The notes beneath the pieces are model-generated. The model saw only the letters and a list, made by a program, of their open reading frames with translations. It did no database searches and was not told the DNA's origin. A program made the translations under genes and the position numbers. This document shows positions 54,703-63,923 of a stretch of DNA of 64,000 bases, piece after piece (within the stretch, counting starts at the first letter, position 1; the number at the start of each line of letters is the position of its first letter). The stretch lies in the NCBI RefSeq assembly GCF_042653545.1, contig NZ_JBHSIS010000020.1, forward strand, positions 542,523-606,522, read 5' to 3'. The DNA is from Actinophytocola glycyrrhizae (lineage in GTDB: Bacteria > Actinomycetota > Actinomycetes > Mycobacteriales > Pseudonocardiaceae).

Positions 54703-55326
54703 CTAGATCACGCCGTGGTCGCGGGCGTAGAGCGCGGCCTGGGTCCGGTCCCGGAGCCCGAGGCGGCCGAGGATGCGGGAGATGTGGTTCTTCACGGTGC
54801 CCTCGCTGAGGTGGAGGCGCGTGGCGATCTCCCGGTTCGTGGCACCCATCGCGATGAGCCGGAGCACCGAGGTCTCCCGGTCGGTCAGCGCGCCCGCGGT
54901 GCGGATGGTCAGTGCGGCCGCCACGTGTTTCGCCGCCGTGTGGTCGAGTTGCGTGACGCCGGCGTGTGCGAGCCGCACCGCCTCGGCGAGTTCGGCGGCG
55001 GGCAGATCCTTCAGCAGGTAACCGGCCGCGCCCGCGCGGAGCGCCTGGACGACGTACTCCTCGTCGTCGAACGTCGTCAGCATGACGATCCGGCAGTCCG
55101 GTGCCCGGGTCGCGAGGACGGCGGCCGCCTCCACACCGTCCATTCCGGGCATCCGGACATCCATCAGCGCCACGTCCGGGGCGAGGGCCAGCACCTGCTC
55201 GACCGCCTCCCGGCCGTCGGCCGCGGTGCCGACCACCTCGACGCCGGGCTGGATGCCCAGGAGCGACGCGATGCCCTCCCGCACCAGCCGCTGGTCGTCG
55301 ACCACCAGCACCCGGACCGGGGTCAC
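54703..55326 (-). CDS. NarL/LuxR-family response regulator
   Basis: 207 residues. The receiver domain has the acidic pair in VLVVDDQRLVREG, the phospho-acceptor aspartate in VALMDVRMPGMDG and the conserved lysine in GYLLKDLP. The C-terminal LuxR helix-turn-helix is ALTDRETSVLRLIAMGATNREIATRLHLSEGT. The GTG start overlaps the kinase stop (GTGA). With that kinase it forms a two-component system of the DesK/NarL type, with the divergent membrane gene at 56571 as a likely target. Confidence 0.93.
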   Translation of the reverse strand: MTPVRVLVVDDQRLVREGIASLLGIQPGVEVVGTAADGREAVEQVLALAPDVALMDVRMPGMDGVEAAAVLATRAPDCRIVMLTTFDDEEYVVQALRAGAAGYLLKDLPAAELAEAVRLAHAGVTQLDHTAAKHVAAALTIRTAGALTDRETSVLRLIAMGATNREIATRLHLSEGTVKNHISRILGRLGLRDRTQAALYARDHGVI

Positions 55327-56420
55327 GACCCCACCACCGCCCTGCGCGCCGGGATCGTCACCGTGACCCGCGTGCCCGCCCCCGGTGCACTGTCCACCTT
55401 GCACACACCCTCGACCAGCGCGACTCGTTCCCGCAGCCCCGGCAACCCGAACCCGGTGCTGTTCGCGGACGGGTCGAAGCCGAGGCCGTCGTCCCTGACG
55501 ACCAGGCGGGTGCCGGTCGCGTCGAAGGTCACCGACACCGTCACCTCGTTCGCCCTGCCGTGCCGGCGGGCGTTGGTGACCGCCTCCTGCGCGGCCCGGT
55601 GCAGTGTGGTCACAGTGGCCTGGTCGAGGTCGCGCTCGTCGCCTTCGATGCACACCGTGACCCGGTCGTCCGGTCCGGCCAGTTCGGTGAGCGCCGTCCG
55701 CAGGGACACCGGGCCGGCGCGCAGGGCGCCGACCGAGGTGCGGACGTCCCGCAGCGCACGCTGGGCCGAGTCGCGGGCGTCGGCGAGTGCCTGTTCCGCG
55801 GCCGCCGGGTCGCGTTCCCGGAACGCCGACGCCTTCTCCAGCTGGATGGCGATCGCGGTGAGGTGGTGGCCGAGGCTGTCGTGGATGTCGCGGGCCATCC
55901 GGTTGCGTTCGGTGGCCGCGGACAGGTCCGCGATCCGGGCCGTCGCGCGTCGTTCGCGGGTCGCGACCTCGGCCATCGCGACCGCGAGCACGAGTCCCAT
56001 GCCGAACATCAGCAGGTCCGACAGGTACGTCGCGTCCCGGTACCAGCCGGGCACCCACACCACGTAGCCCGCGACGAGCAGCCCCAGGCACAGTGCGCCG
56101 AGGACCAGGCCCGCGGCCCGCCCGAACGTCAGGTACGCCGTGAACGGCACCAGCACGAACAACGCCCGCGACAGGCCGGACTCGTCCAGCGCGGCGACCG
56201 CGAAGAACAACGCCAGCCGCGCCACGAGGAACACGGCAGGCGCCCGGTCGAGGCGCCGCTCCGCCACGTCGAGCGCGGCCAGCGCCGCCATGCCCGCCAC
56301 GAAACCGCCCAGCCGCGCCGGGTTGCCGCCGCCGAGCCCGGCCAGCGGGTAGTAGAGGCCGGCCAGCAGCACGATCCCGTAGACCGCGCCGGAGATCCAG
56401 CCGACCCGGAATCCAGTCAC
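55323..56420 (-). CDS. Sensor histidine kinase (HisKA_3 type)
   Basis: 365 residues. About five N-terminal membrane helices sense the signal. The phospho-acceptor motif is RMARDIHDSLGHHL, of HisKA_3 kinases. The ATPase part holds the N-box AAQEAVTNARRHGRA and the G-box VRDDGLGFDP, then GFGLPGLRERVALVEG. It partners the LuxR-type regulator it overlaps. No extracellular sensor domain is present, so it probably senses the membrane itself. Confidence 0.92.
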   Translation of the reverse strand: MTGFRVGWISGAVYGIVLLAGLYYPLAGLGGGNPARLGGFVAGMAALAALDVAERRLDRAPAVFLVARLALFFAVAALDESGLSRALFVLVPFTAYLTFGRAAGLVLGALCLGLLVAGYVVWVPGWYRDATYLSDLLMFGMGLVLAVAMAEVATRERRATARIADLSAATERNRMARDIHDSLGHHLTAIAIQLEKASAFRERDPAAAEQALADARDSAQRALRDVRTSVGALRAGPVSLRTALTELAGPDDRVTVCIEGDERDLDQATVTTLHRAAQEAVTNARRHGRANEVTVSVTFDATGTRLVVRDDGLGFDPSANSTGFGLPGLRERVALVEGVCKVDSAPGAGTRVTVTIPARRAVVGS

Positions 56421-56570
56421 GTGAGGAGGCTACGTCGCGGCCCGGGCCGCTGTCATGAGCCGGAGGGCACATGACTTCCGGCCGGCCGGTCCTGGCCGCG
56501 CGGCACTTCCGCCCACCCGGCCGCCGTTCGTAACGTGCCCGCCGAACCTGTTGTCTCCCAAGGAGTTCTC

Positions 56571-57146
56571 ATGATCCCATCGACGATGACCCGGTTCGCC
56601 GCGTGGAGCGGTGTGCTCGCGGGACTGTGCATCGGCCTGCCCGGCGTGGTGGAGGTGTTCACGGGCGAGACCGCGCTGACAAGCCTCGTGCTCGGTGTGG
56701 CGCCCGCACTGGCGGTCCCGCTGCTCGTGGTGCTCCACCTGCGGCAAAGCGACACGGCGGGCCGGCTCGGCGCCGTCGGCTACGCCATGAACATCATCGG
56801 TCTCGGCCTGTTCGGCGGGGCGGGGTTCAGCCTCAACGTGGTGCTGTTCCACCTCGACACGCCGGTCGTCAAGGAACTGCTCAGCGGTCCGCCCCGGTTC
56901 GCGTTGCTTGGCAGCGCGGTGGTCTTCGCCGCCGGCACGATCCTGTTCGGGATCGCCATGGCGCGGGCGGGAGTCCACCCTCGGGTCCCCGCGGTGGCGT
57001 ACGCGGTGGCGCTGCCGGTGCTCGCGCTCGCCGCACCGCTGCCGGACTCGCCGTTCATCAGCGCCATCCACGGCGTGGCGGGTGCTGCGGTGGCGTGGCT
57101 CGCGGTCTCGCTCGGCGCCCGGGTGCCCGCCCTTTCCGGAAGATGA
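56571..57146 (+). CDS. Small multi-pass membrane protein
   Basis: 191 residues with about six hydrophobic segments and no recognised signature. The second helix region follows FTGETALTSLVLGVAPALA; a short loop carries HLDTPVVKELLSGPPR. ATG 56571 has AAGGAG at 6 bases. It is divergent from the two-component pair, with 150 bases between, so it may be the output of that system. Some similarity in layout to DUF4386-type proteins, not certain. Confidence 0.7.
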   Translation: MIPSTMTRFAAWSGVLAGLCIGLPGVVEVFTGETALTSLVLGVAPALAVPLLVVLHLRQSDTAGRLGAVGYAMNIIGLGLFGGAGFSLNVVLFHLDTPVVKELLSGPPRFALLGSAVVFAAGTILFGIAMARAGVHPRVPAVAYAVALPVLALAAPLPDSPFISAIHGVAGAAVAWLAVSLGARVPALSGR

Positions 57147-57169
57147 GTCCCCACGATGCCAGGCGGTGG

Positions 57170-57718
57170 TCAGGCTGGGGCTGGGCACCGCGGGTCTTCG
57201 TCGCTCCCGTGCGCGAGCAGGTCCGCGACGCCCAGCCCGGTGACTACGGTCGCGCTCTTCTCCGCGTCGAGGAAACGCAGGCCCATGAAGTTGTCGCCGA
57301 CGGTGAAGCCCGGCAGCGCCCACACGTGCTCGTACGGAATCGCCACCGGGCGGTAGGCGCGGAAGGTGTAGACGTTGCGCCACAGGCAGCGGGCCGGGTC
57401 CGGGTTCCACAACCGGCGGGCCAGCTCGTCGTTGCGCAGGCGGCAGCCGACCGCCCCGACCGCGCGCACGTGCTTCTGCCCGGTGAGGAGTACGACGTCG
57501 CCCGTGTCGAGGACGTCCATCCTCCTGTCGTGCTGCGCGGTCGCACCCCAGAAGCGGGCCTGTCCGTCCGGGTGCACGGCGACCAGTTCGGCACGCTCCG
57601 CCGCGCTCAGCGCCTCGGTGTACGGCGGCCGCAGGAACGGCACCGGCCGGTCCAGCGTCTCCGCCCAGTGCCGCCGCGCCTCCTTCGTGCCGTACGACGG
57701 CTGGATGATCACCCGCAT
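57170..57718 (-). CDS. PUA/EVE-like domain protein
   Basis: 182 residues. The central part (HDRRMDVLDTGDVVLLTGQK, VRAVGAVGCRLRNDELARRLW, WRNVYTFRAYRPVAIPYEHV, and FMGLRFLDAEKS) resembles the EVE-like N-terminal domains that in modification-dependent restriction enzymes recognise modified bases. Here no nuclease domain is attached. It could be a stand-alone modified-nucleic-acid reader. ATG 57718 is chosen; GTG 57724 is in frame. The call rests on pattern similarity and is moderate. Confidence 0.55.
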   Translation of the reverse strand: MRVIIQPSYGTKEARRHWAETLDRPVPFLRPPYTEALSAAERAELVAVHPDGQARFWGATAQHDRRMDVLDTGDVVLLTGQKHVRAVGAVGCRLRNDELARRLWNPDPARCLWRNVYTFRAYRPVAIPYEHVWALPGFTVGDNFMGLRFLDAEKSATVVTGLGVADLLAHGSDEDPRCPAPA

Positions 57719-57760
57719 GGCCACGGCTGCCCGCTTCGTGCCCCGCCGAAACCGGCACTG

Positions 57761-58027
57761 TCAGGGAAGGGCGGCTCGGCGGCACGCCTCGCGGCCGATG
57801 TCGTCCGGCACCCCGGCGATGCGCAACGAGCCCTCGCAGATCACCTGGTCTCCCTGTGCGCCGAAGTTGCAGCCGATGTCCACGATCTTGCCGCTGTAGC
57901 CCTGGAAGGCAAGGTAGAACGAGCAGTCGAGCTGGTCGGCAGCGGCCGGTGTGTGCCCGGCCACCGCCGACGCGACCGACAGTCCGGCGGCCAGCGCGGC
58001 ACCTGTGACGATCCGACGAATCCGCAT
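57761..58027 (-). CDS. Small secreted cysteine-containing protein
   Basis: 88 residues. The signal peptide (IVTGAALAAGLSVASAVA) ends near AAADQ. The mature ~58 residues contain four cysteines (LDCSF, DIGCNF, QVICEG, REACRR), enough for two disulfides. No family recognised; small secreted proteins of this type are common in actinobacteria and some are inhibitors or spore-coat proteins. It is 43 bases upstream of the PUA-like gene on the same strand. Confidence 0.7.
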   Translation of the reverse strand: MRIRRIVTGAALAAGLSVASAVAGHTPAAADQLDCSFYLAFQGYSGKIVDIGCNFGAQGDQVICEGSLRIAGVPDDIGREACRRAALP

Positions 58028-58249
58028 GGTTCGAGCCTCGCAAAGTTGGTGGATGGTCAGCAGGACATGGGCGCCTTCCGAGTATCGCGCCGAAAGCGGG
58101 CGTCACCATCCGCTGAGCGGTCCAAGGGAGGGCATGACAAACGCACGGACGCCGGTGCGGCCCGGGTGACCGGCCCGGCACTGCGTGTAACGGAAGGGCC
58201 GGTTCGGGAGAAACCAGTCGTGGTGCCACAGCGACGAGAGGTTGTGCCG

Positions 58250-59434
58250 GTGAAGATCGACCTGTTCAACGAGATCCAGAATCCGCGACCCTGGCCCGCC
58301 GGTCACGAGCAGCAGCGGTTCCGGAAGGCCATCGAGCAGGCGAAGCTGGCCGACGAGCTGGGGTACGGCTGCTGGTGGCAGGTCGAGCACCACGGGGCCG
58401 GCGAGTTCAGCCTGTCCTCGGCTCCGGAGCTGCTGCTCGCGGCGATCTCCCAGCACACCAGCCGGATCCGGCTCGGGCACGCGGCCGTGCTCGCCCCCGG
58501 CCGGTTCAACCACCCGATCCGGATCGCGGAGCGGGCCGCCACGCTCGACCACCTCAGTGGCGGTCGCGTCGAGCTGGGGATGACGCGGTCGACCATCCCC
58601 GAGTGGCGGCTGTTCGGGATCGACCCGGAGCAGGCCCGCGCGCAGACCCGGCAGGCGTTCGAGATGGTGCCCGGGATGTGGACGTCGGACCGGTTCTCCT
58701 ACCACAGCGACCCCTACCGGATCGACGACGTCTCGGTCGTCCCCAAGCCGCTCCAGCAACCGCATCCGCCGCTGTGGCAGGCCGCGGCCAGCCCTTCCTC
58801 GTTCGAGGACGCCGGGCGCCGCGGGGTCGGGGTGCTGGGCACCACGCTGTGGGAGCCGCTCGAGCGGGTCGGCAGGATGATCGGGCTGTACCGGGCCGCG
58901 GCAACCGCGTGCACCGAGCCGGTCGGGTCGTTCGTGAACGACCAGGTCGCCTACTTCACGTTCGTGCACTGTGCCGAGACCGACGAGCAGGCCATGCGCA
59001 ACGGCGCCGCTGCGGCCGCGGCCTGGTACACGGTCACCGCGCTGACGTTCTTCGAGGCCGCGACCGAGTTCGCCGCCACCATGCGGCGCCACCAGGACCT
59101 GCTCGGCGCGCCCGGCGGCGGCGGTCTGACCGGCCGGTTCCTGCGCGGCGAGGCCGGCAACGCGCCGACGGACGCCCAGTTGCTGATCGGCAGGGTGCTG
59201 CAGGGCGAGGAGGTGCCCGACGACGAACTCTTCACCGTCCTGGCCGCCCAGCAGTCGCTGATCGTCGGCAGCCCCGACACCTGCCGCGAGAAGCTGCGTG
59301 CCTATGCCGACCTCGGCATCGACCGCCTCATGTGCCTGCAGCAGATCGGCAGCATCCCCGACGACGCGGTGACCACCAGCATCCGCCTGATCGGCGACCT
59401 CATCCCCGAGTTCGACCGGGCACCGGCCGCCTGA
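58250..59434 (+). CDS. LLM-class flavin-dependent monooxygenase
   Basis: 394-residue luciferase-like monooxygenase. Features: KIDLFNEIQNPRPW at the start, LADELGYGCWWQVEHH, the RIRLGHAAVLAPGRFNHPIRIAERAATLDHLSGGRVELG core, and the C-terminal GSPDTCREKLRAYADLGIDRLMC. Family members oxidise with reduced flavin (FMN or F420). GTG 58250 has GAGAGG 8 bases upstream. It stands alone; the substrate is unknown. It is not closely similar by eye to the luciferase-like domain inside the PKS-NRPS. Confidence 0.9.
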   Translation: MKIDLFNEIQNPRPWPAGHEQQRFRKAIEQAKLADELGYGCWWQVEHHGAGEFSLSSAPELLLAAISQHTSRIRLGHAAVLAPGRFNHPIRIAERAATLDHLSGGRVELGMTRSTIPEWRLFGIDPEQARAQTRQAFEMVPGMWTSDRFSYHSDPYRIDDVSVVPKPLQQPHPPLWQAAASPSSFEDAGRRGVGVLGTTLWEPLERVGRMIGLYRAAATACTEPVGSFVNDQVAYFTFVHCAETDEQAMRNGAAAAAAWYTVTALTFFEAATEFAATMRRHQDLLGAPGGGGLTGRFLRGEAGNAPTDAQLLIGRVLQGEEVPDDELFTVLAAQQSLIVGSPDTCREKLRAYADLGIDRLMCLQQIGSIPDDAVTTSIRLIGDLIPEFDRAPAA

Positions 59435-59515
59435 CCGCGCATCCGGTCGTACCGTTCATCATCGGATCCGACTAACGTAGGCAGGATCCGTCCGGGTACG
59501 ACGTCGGGGGTCGCG

Positions 59516-60919
59516 GTGAAGAACGTGCGGGGGCTGCTCGCCACGCTGTTGCTGGTGCTCGCTTCGGTGACCTGGCCGGGCACCGGCCACGCGGCGGCGC
59601 AGACGTGGACCCTGACCACGGTGCAGCGGCAGGCCTACCTGTCCCACTACGCCCCGGTGATCCTCAAGCGCGGAGACGAGAACAACGGCCGGGAGGGCAG
59701 CGACTGGCTGACCAACTACGACTTCGACCGCGACGGCGACTTCAGTGACAACCGGGTGAACTGGCGCACCGTCGGCCGGTTCGCGACGGCGGGAGCCAAC
59801 CCCCACTGGCGGATCCGGCCCACCCTCTACACGGGCCTGATCGAGTACACGGAGAACAGGGTGAAGAACCTCGTCCTGCTGTACCACGTGTACAACGCGG
59901 CCGACAAGGACTTCGCCGAGATCCACGACTGGGAGCGCATCGAGATCGTCCTGCGTGGCGTCACCGGCACACCCGGGGCAGGGGAGACCGTCGGTCACGT
60001 GACCGTCACCAGCCACAAGGACCACGTCATGCGGCGCGGCACCGACAGCGCCGTGAAGTTCATGCCCACCGCGACCGGCAGGCACCTGCTGCTGTGGCAG
60101 GCCGACGGCAGCAACTTCGACCTGCCCAGCATCAACCCGCACGGCCACGAGCTGCGCTTCGCCACGACCTCGTGGACCACCATCGCCGCGCGGATGCAGA
60201 GCACGAGCACGGCCGAGGTCGACATCAACAACGACAACGAGAAGAACGTGCACTACGCGTTCGTGCCGGAGGACTCGGCCGCCGCGGTCGCGACCTGGCA
60301 CGCTCAGCCGGTGACCGCGGCGACGGCGAACGCGCTGGCGAGCAAGGTCGACAACGGCACGGCCGTGCCGTGGCGGGCGACCAAGCGCATCACCTACGAG
60401 CTGCAGGACCTCGCCGACGTCGTGCCGACCCACTGGCAGCACGCGAGCTGGCGGACGCACTGGCTCGCCGGCAAGTCGAGCGACGTGCTGCTGGAAAGCC
60501 CGGTGACCGGGGAGACCGGTGCCGTGGAGGTCAGCGCCGGCCTCCAGCGCTTCTACACGGCGTCCCGGGACAGCGGCGCGTCCGACCTCACCGACGGCCG
60601 CGAGGGCATCCTGTCCAAGAACTGGTTCTACGGCGCCTACTCCGGCGAGGAGAACGCCGACGAGATCTCCGGTTCCGACGACTTCGGCGGCTACGAGGGC
60701 CTGGGCCTCGACAGCGCGGGCCGCAGCCGCGGCGCCGCCAGCGGGGACCCGGCCTCGCACGGCGCCTACTGGCGCCAGCACGACTTCTTCGTCCACACCG
60801 GCGCCGTCGACAGCGCCGACCGCCGGGAGTCCGGCACCTGGCTCACGGGCGACTGGTACACCCCCGCGCGTGGTGGCTTCGACGGCCGCTGGACCCAGCT
60901 CTTCGCCGACCGGCCCTGA
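59516..60919 (+). CDS. Secreted protein with Vps62/NPP1-like motif
   Basis: 467 residues with a Sec signal (GLLATLLLVLASVTWPGTGHAAA). The mature part has YLSHYAPVILKRGDENNG, then DGDFSDNRVNW and FAEIHDWERIEIVL, an arrangement reminiscent of proteins with a metal-binding acidic-His-Asp-Trp-Glu motif such as NPP1 or Vps62-related domains. The second half, ending GRWTQLFADRP, is Trp/Gly-rich. No catalytic residue can be assigned. The GTG start is at 59516. Function unknown. Confidence 0.68.
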   Translation: MKNVRGLLATLLLVLASVTWPGTGHAAAQTWTLTTVQRQAYLSHYAPVILKRGDENNGREGSDWLTNYDFDRDGDFSDNRVNWRTVGRFATAGANPHWRIRPTLYTGLIEYTENRVKNLVLLYHVYNAADKDFAEIHDWERIEIVLRGVTGTPGAGETVGHVTVTSHKDHVMRRGTDSAVKFMPTATGRHLLLWQADGSNFDLPSINPHGHELRFATTSWTTIAARMQSTSTAEVDINNDNEKNVHYAFVPEDSAAAVATWHAQPVTAATANALASKVDNGTAVPWRATKRITYELQDLADVVPTHWQHASWRTHWLAGKSSDVLLESPVTGETGAVEVSAGLQRFYTASRDSGASDLTDGREGILSKNWFYGAYSGEENADEISGSDDFGGYEGLGLDSAGRSRGAASGDPASHGAYWRQHDFFVHTGAVDSADRRESGTWLTGDWYTPARGGFDGRWTQLFADRP

Positions 60920-61005
60920 CCACGGAGAGTCCACACAGGACGTTCCGGTCCCGCGGCCACGGCATCCGGCGTGCGGGGTCGGCCGAACGTGGGAGGCTGA
61001 CGGAT

Positions 61006-61356
61006 ATGAAGTTCTTCTTGCCCGTGACGTCCGAGGATGTGTACGAGCAGCGGTACGCGGATCTGGCCCGGTTCGCAGGAGCGTCCGTGCCGGTGCCGGA
61101 AGCCCGGTTGTGGGCGGTCCAGTGGGAGCACGGCGGTGAGGTGTGGGAAGCCACTGTCGGTGAGCTGCTCGTCCGCGTCAGGCCGACACCGAGGGTGCAG
61201 GACAGCGCGGCGGTCATGGCGATCTTCCCCGGCAACCCGTACCTGATAGTGACGTCCGCGCAGCCGCTCACCTCGCTGCGCAGCAGCTGGAACAACCCGA
61301 TCAGCGCCGGCGTGCCCCCACAGGTCAGGAAGAGGGTCCCCTTCGACCTCCCATGA
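61006..61356 (+). CDS. Small hypothetical protein
   Basis: 116 residues, starting MKFFLPVTSEDVYEQRYADLARF. No signal peptide or membrane segment. The layout, a compact alpha/beta fold with VWEATVGELLVRVRP and SAAVMAIFPGNPYLIV, is common to actinobacterial conserved small proteins of unknown role. GGGAGG lies 9 bases ahead of the ATG. Confidence 0.7.
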   Translation: MKFFLPVTSEDVYEQRYADLARFAGASVPVPEARLWAVQWEHGGEVWEATVGELLVRVRPTPRVQDSAAVMAIFPGNPYLIVTSAQPLTSLRSSWNNPISAGVPPQVRKRVPFDLP

Positions 61357-61528
61357 GGCGGTCGACCTGCCCGGACTGCCATCACTGACGACAGCCCCTT
61401 CCGCCGCCAGTGGCCTGTGGATGGACATGTCGGTTTCGTCATGCGCCGACGCCCGTGTTTTGCCCGGCTTGGTCTGGGCATGCCGTCGGGGTGCGTCGAG
61501 AGGTTCCGCTACGAGGGGGTGGTCTGCC

Positions 61529-62035
61529 ATGCCAGAGCTCGTGATTCTCAACCCGGACCAACCGAGGACTTTCGCGCTCGTGCTCGGCGAGGGCGAGTCG
61601 GTGACCGACGCGCTGGACGCGTTCGCCGCCGCTCAGCGGGTGACCGCGGCCGCGGTGACGGCCATCGGCGGGTTCAGTGCCGCCACCCTCGGCTTCTTCG
61701 ACCTCGCGGAGCGGACGTATGCGGAGATTCCGGTGCGGGAGCAGGCCGAGGTGCTGTCCCTGGTCGGCGACATCGGCCGCCACGACGACGGCCGGGTGGC
61801 GCTGCACGCGCACGCCGTCCTCGGCCTGCGCGACGGCAGCACCCGAGGCGGGCACCTGCTGGCCGCGACGGTGCGCCCCACGCTCGAGGTGATGGTCACC
61901 GAATCCCCTGGCGAGCTGCGCAGGCGGTACCGGGAGGACCTCGGCCTCGCGCTCATCGACCCGGGGGAAAGCCGGGCGCCGCGCACCCCCGGGTTCACCC
62001 CCGACGACCCGCTGCGGCACGGCCTCGCGCCGTGA
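61529..62035 (+). CDS. PPC (DUF296) domain protein
   Basis: 168 residues matching the plant-and-prokaryote-conserved domain: RTFALVLGEGESVTDALDAFA, VTAIGGFSAATLGFFD, VLSLVGDIGRHDDGRVALHAHAVLG and GGHLLAATVRPTLEVMVTE. The conserved histidines suggest metal binding; the family is trimeric and of unclear function. GAGGGGG precedes the ATG. It lies 46 bases before the ThDP enzyme gene, on the same strand, and may be co-transcribed with it. Confidence 0.87.
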   Translation: MPELVILNPDQPRTFALVLGEGESVTDALDAFAAAQRVTAAAVTAIGGFSAATLGFFDLAERTYAEIPVREQAEVLSLVGDIGRHDDGRVALHAHAVLGLRDGSTRGGHLLAATVRPTLEVMVTESPGELRRRYREDLGLALIDPGESRAPRTPGFTPDDPLRHGLAP

Positions 62036-62081
62036 CCCCCGCCCCAGGTCCATCAGCCCAGTCAGCAGCAAGGAGGCAGAC

Positions 62082-63869
62082 ATGACGGAGACTGTCGGCG
62101 ACTACCTCGTTAGCCGGCTCCGGGACTGGAACGTCCACCAGGTGTTCGGTTACCCCGGTGACGGCATCAACGGCATCGTGGCCGCGCTGGGCCGCGCGGA
62201 CAACGTGCCCCGGTTCGTCCAGTCCCGCCACGAGGAGATGTCGGCCTTCGAGGCGGTCGGCTACGCGAAGTTCGCCGGCACGGTCGGCGTGTGCCTCGCG
62301 ACCTCGGGCCCCGGCGCGATCCACCTGCTGAACGGGCTGTACGACGCGAAGCTCGACCACGTGCCGGTGGTGGCGATCGTCGGCCAGACGGCGCGCAGCG
62401 CGATGGGCGGCAGCTACCAGCAGGAGGTCGACCTGCAGACGCTGTTCAAGGACGTGGCGAGCGAGTACCTGGTCGAGGTGAACGTCGCCGAGCAGTTGCC
62501 CAACGCCCTGGACCGGGCCATCCGCACCGCGGAGGCCGAGCGGGCGCCGACCGCCCTCATCATCCCGGCGGACCTGCAGGAGGAGGAGTACACGCCACCG
62601 CAGCACGAGTTCAAGCAGGTGCCCTCCAGCAGGCCGAGCCGGGTGCTGGCCACCACCGTGCCGGACGAGGATGAGATCCGGCGGGCGGCCGAGGTGCTCA
62701 ACGCCGGTGAGAAGGTCGCGATCCTCGTGGGGCAGGGCGCTCGGGGCGCGGCCGACGAGGTGCGGCAGGTGGCCGAGCTGAACGGAGCCGGGGTGGCGAA
62801 GGCGTTGCTGGGCAAGGACGTCCTGCCCGACGACCTGCCGTGGGTGACGGGCGCGATCGGGCTGCTGGGCACCAGGCCGAGCTATGAGTTGATGCGGGAC
62901 TGCGACACCCTGCTCATCGTCGGGTCGAACTTCCCGTACACCCAGTTCATGCCGGAGTTCGGGCAGGCCAAGGGCATCCAGATCGACATCGACGGCGGCA
63001 TGATCGGCATGCGGTACCCGACCGAGGTGAACCTCGTCGGCGACGCGGCCCAGACCCTCCGCGCCCTGGTGCCGATGCTCACCCGCAAGGACGACCGGTC
63101 CTGGCGGGAGACGGTCGAGGACAACGTGGCCTCGTGGTGGGAGACCATGGAGCGGCAGTCGATGCTCGACGCCAAGCCGGTCAACCCCATGCGGGTGGTC
63201 TGGGAGCTGTCCTCGCGCATCCCCGAGGACGCGATCGTCACCGCCGACTCCGGTTCCTCCACGAACTGGTACGCCCGGTTGTTGAAGATGCGCGGCCGCA
63301 TGCGGGGCTCGCTGTCCGGCACCCTCGCCACCATGGGCCCTGGCGTGCCGTACGCGATCGGGGCCAAGTTCGCCCACCCGGACCGGCCGGTGATCGCCCT
63401 CGTCGGGGACGGCTCGATGCAGATGAACGGCCTCGCCGAGCTGATCACCATCGCCAAGTACCGCGAGCTGTGGTCGGACCCGCGCTGCGTGATCTGCGTG
63501 TTCCACAACAACGACCTGAACCAGGTCACGTGGGAGCTGCGAGCCATGGGTGGCGCCCCGAAGTTCGAGGAGTCCCAGGTCATCCCGGACATCGACTACG
63601 CGAGCCTGGCCAGGGGACTGGGGCTGGCCGCGGAGAACGTCGACACCCCGGAGGAGATCGGGCCCGCGTGGGACCGGGCCCTGAGCGCCGACCGGCCGGT
63701 CCTGATCGACGTGCGCTGCGACCCCGAGGTGCCGCCGATCCCGCCGCACGCCACCTTCGAGCAGGCCAAGTCGGCCGCGGAAGCGGTGGTCAGGGGCGAC
63801 CCGAACGCGTGGCACCTGGTGGTGCAGGGCGCCAGGACCAAGGCACAGGAGTTCCTGCCCGGCCGGTGA
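62082..63869 (+). CDS. Thiamine diphosphate enzyme (pyruvate oxidase/acetolactate synthase-like)
   Basis: 595 residues. The N-terminal PYR domain begins TVGDYLVSRLRDWNVHQVFG with the catalytic glutamate in RHEEMSAFEAVGYAKF. The cofactor motif is VGDGSMQMNGLAELITIAKY followed by VFHNNDLNQV. The middle domain binds nucleotide in family members (VAILVGQGARGAADEV). It resembles PoxB-type pyruvate oxidases more than IlvB by the YPGDGINGIVAALG opening; the reaction (pyruvate to acetate and CO2, or another 2-keto acid) is inferred. AAGGAGG precedes the ATG. Confidence 0.88.
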   Translation: MTETVGDYLVSRLRDWNVHQVFGYPGDGINGIVAALGRADNVPRFVQSRHEEMSAFEAVGYAKFAGTVGVCLATSGPGAIHLLNGLYDAKLDHVPVVAIVGQTARSAMGGSYQQEVDLQTLFKDVASEYLVEVNVAEQLPNALDRAIRTAEAERAPTALIIPADLQEEEYTPPQHEFKQVPSSRPSRVLATTVPDEDEIRRAAEVLNAGEKVAILVGQGARGAADEVRQVAELNGAGVAKALLGKDVLPDDLPWVTGAIGLLGTRPSYELMRDCDTLLIVGSNFPYTQFMPEFGQAKGIQIDIDGGMIGMRYPTEVNLVGDAAQTLRALVPMLTRKDDRSWRETVEDNVASWWETMERQSMLDAKPVNPMRVVWELSSRIPEDAIVTADSGSSTNWYARLLKMRGRMRGSLSGTLATMGPGVPYAIGAKFAHPDRPVIALVGDGSMQMNGLAELITIAKYRELWSDPRCVICVFHNNDLNQVTWELRAMGGAPKFEESQVIPDIDYASLARGLGLAAENVDTPEEIGPAWDRALSADRPVLIDVRCDPEVPPIPPHATFEQAKSAAEAVVRGDPNAWHLVVQGARTKAQEFLPGR

Positions 63870-63923
63870 GCAGCCCAAAGGTACGGAGACATGGGCCCCG
63901 GACCCGCGGCGGGCCGGACCGAT

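Noticed and set aside
59516..60919. NPP1 (necrosis-inducing) toxin
   Set aside because: Only a loose HDWE motif is shared; the full GHRHDWE heptapeptide is not present.
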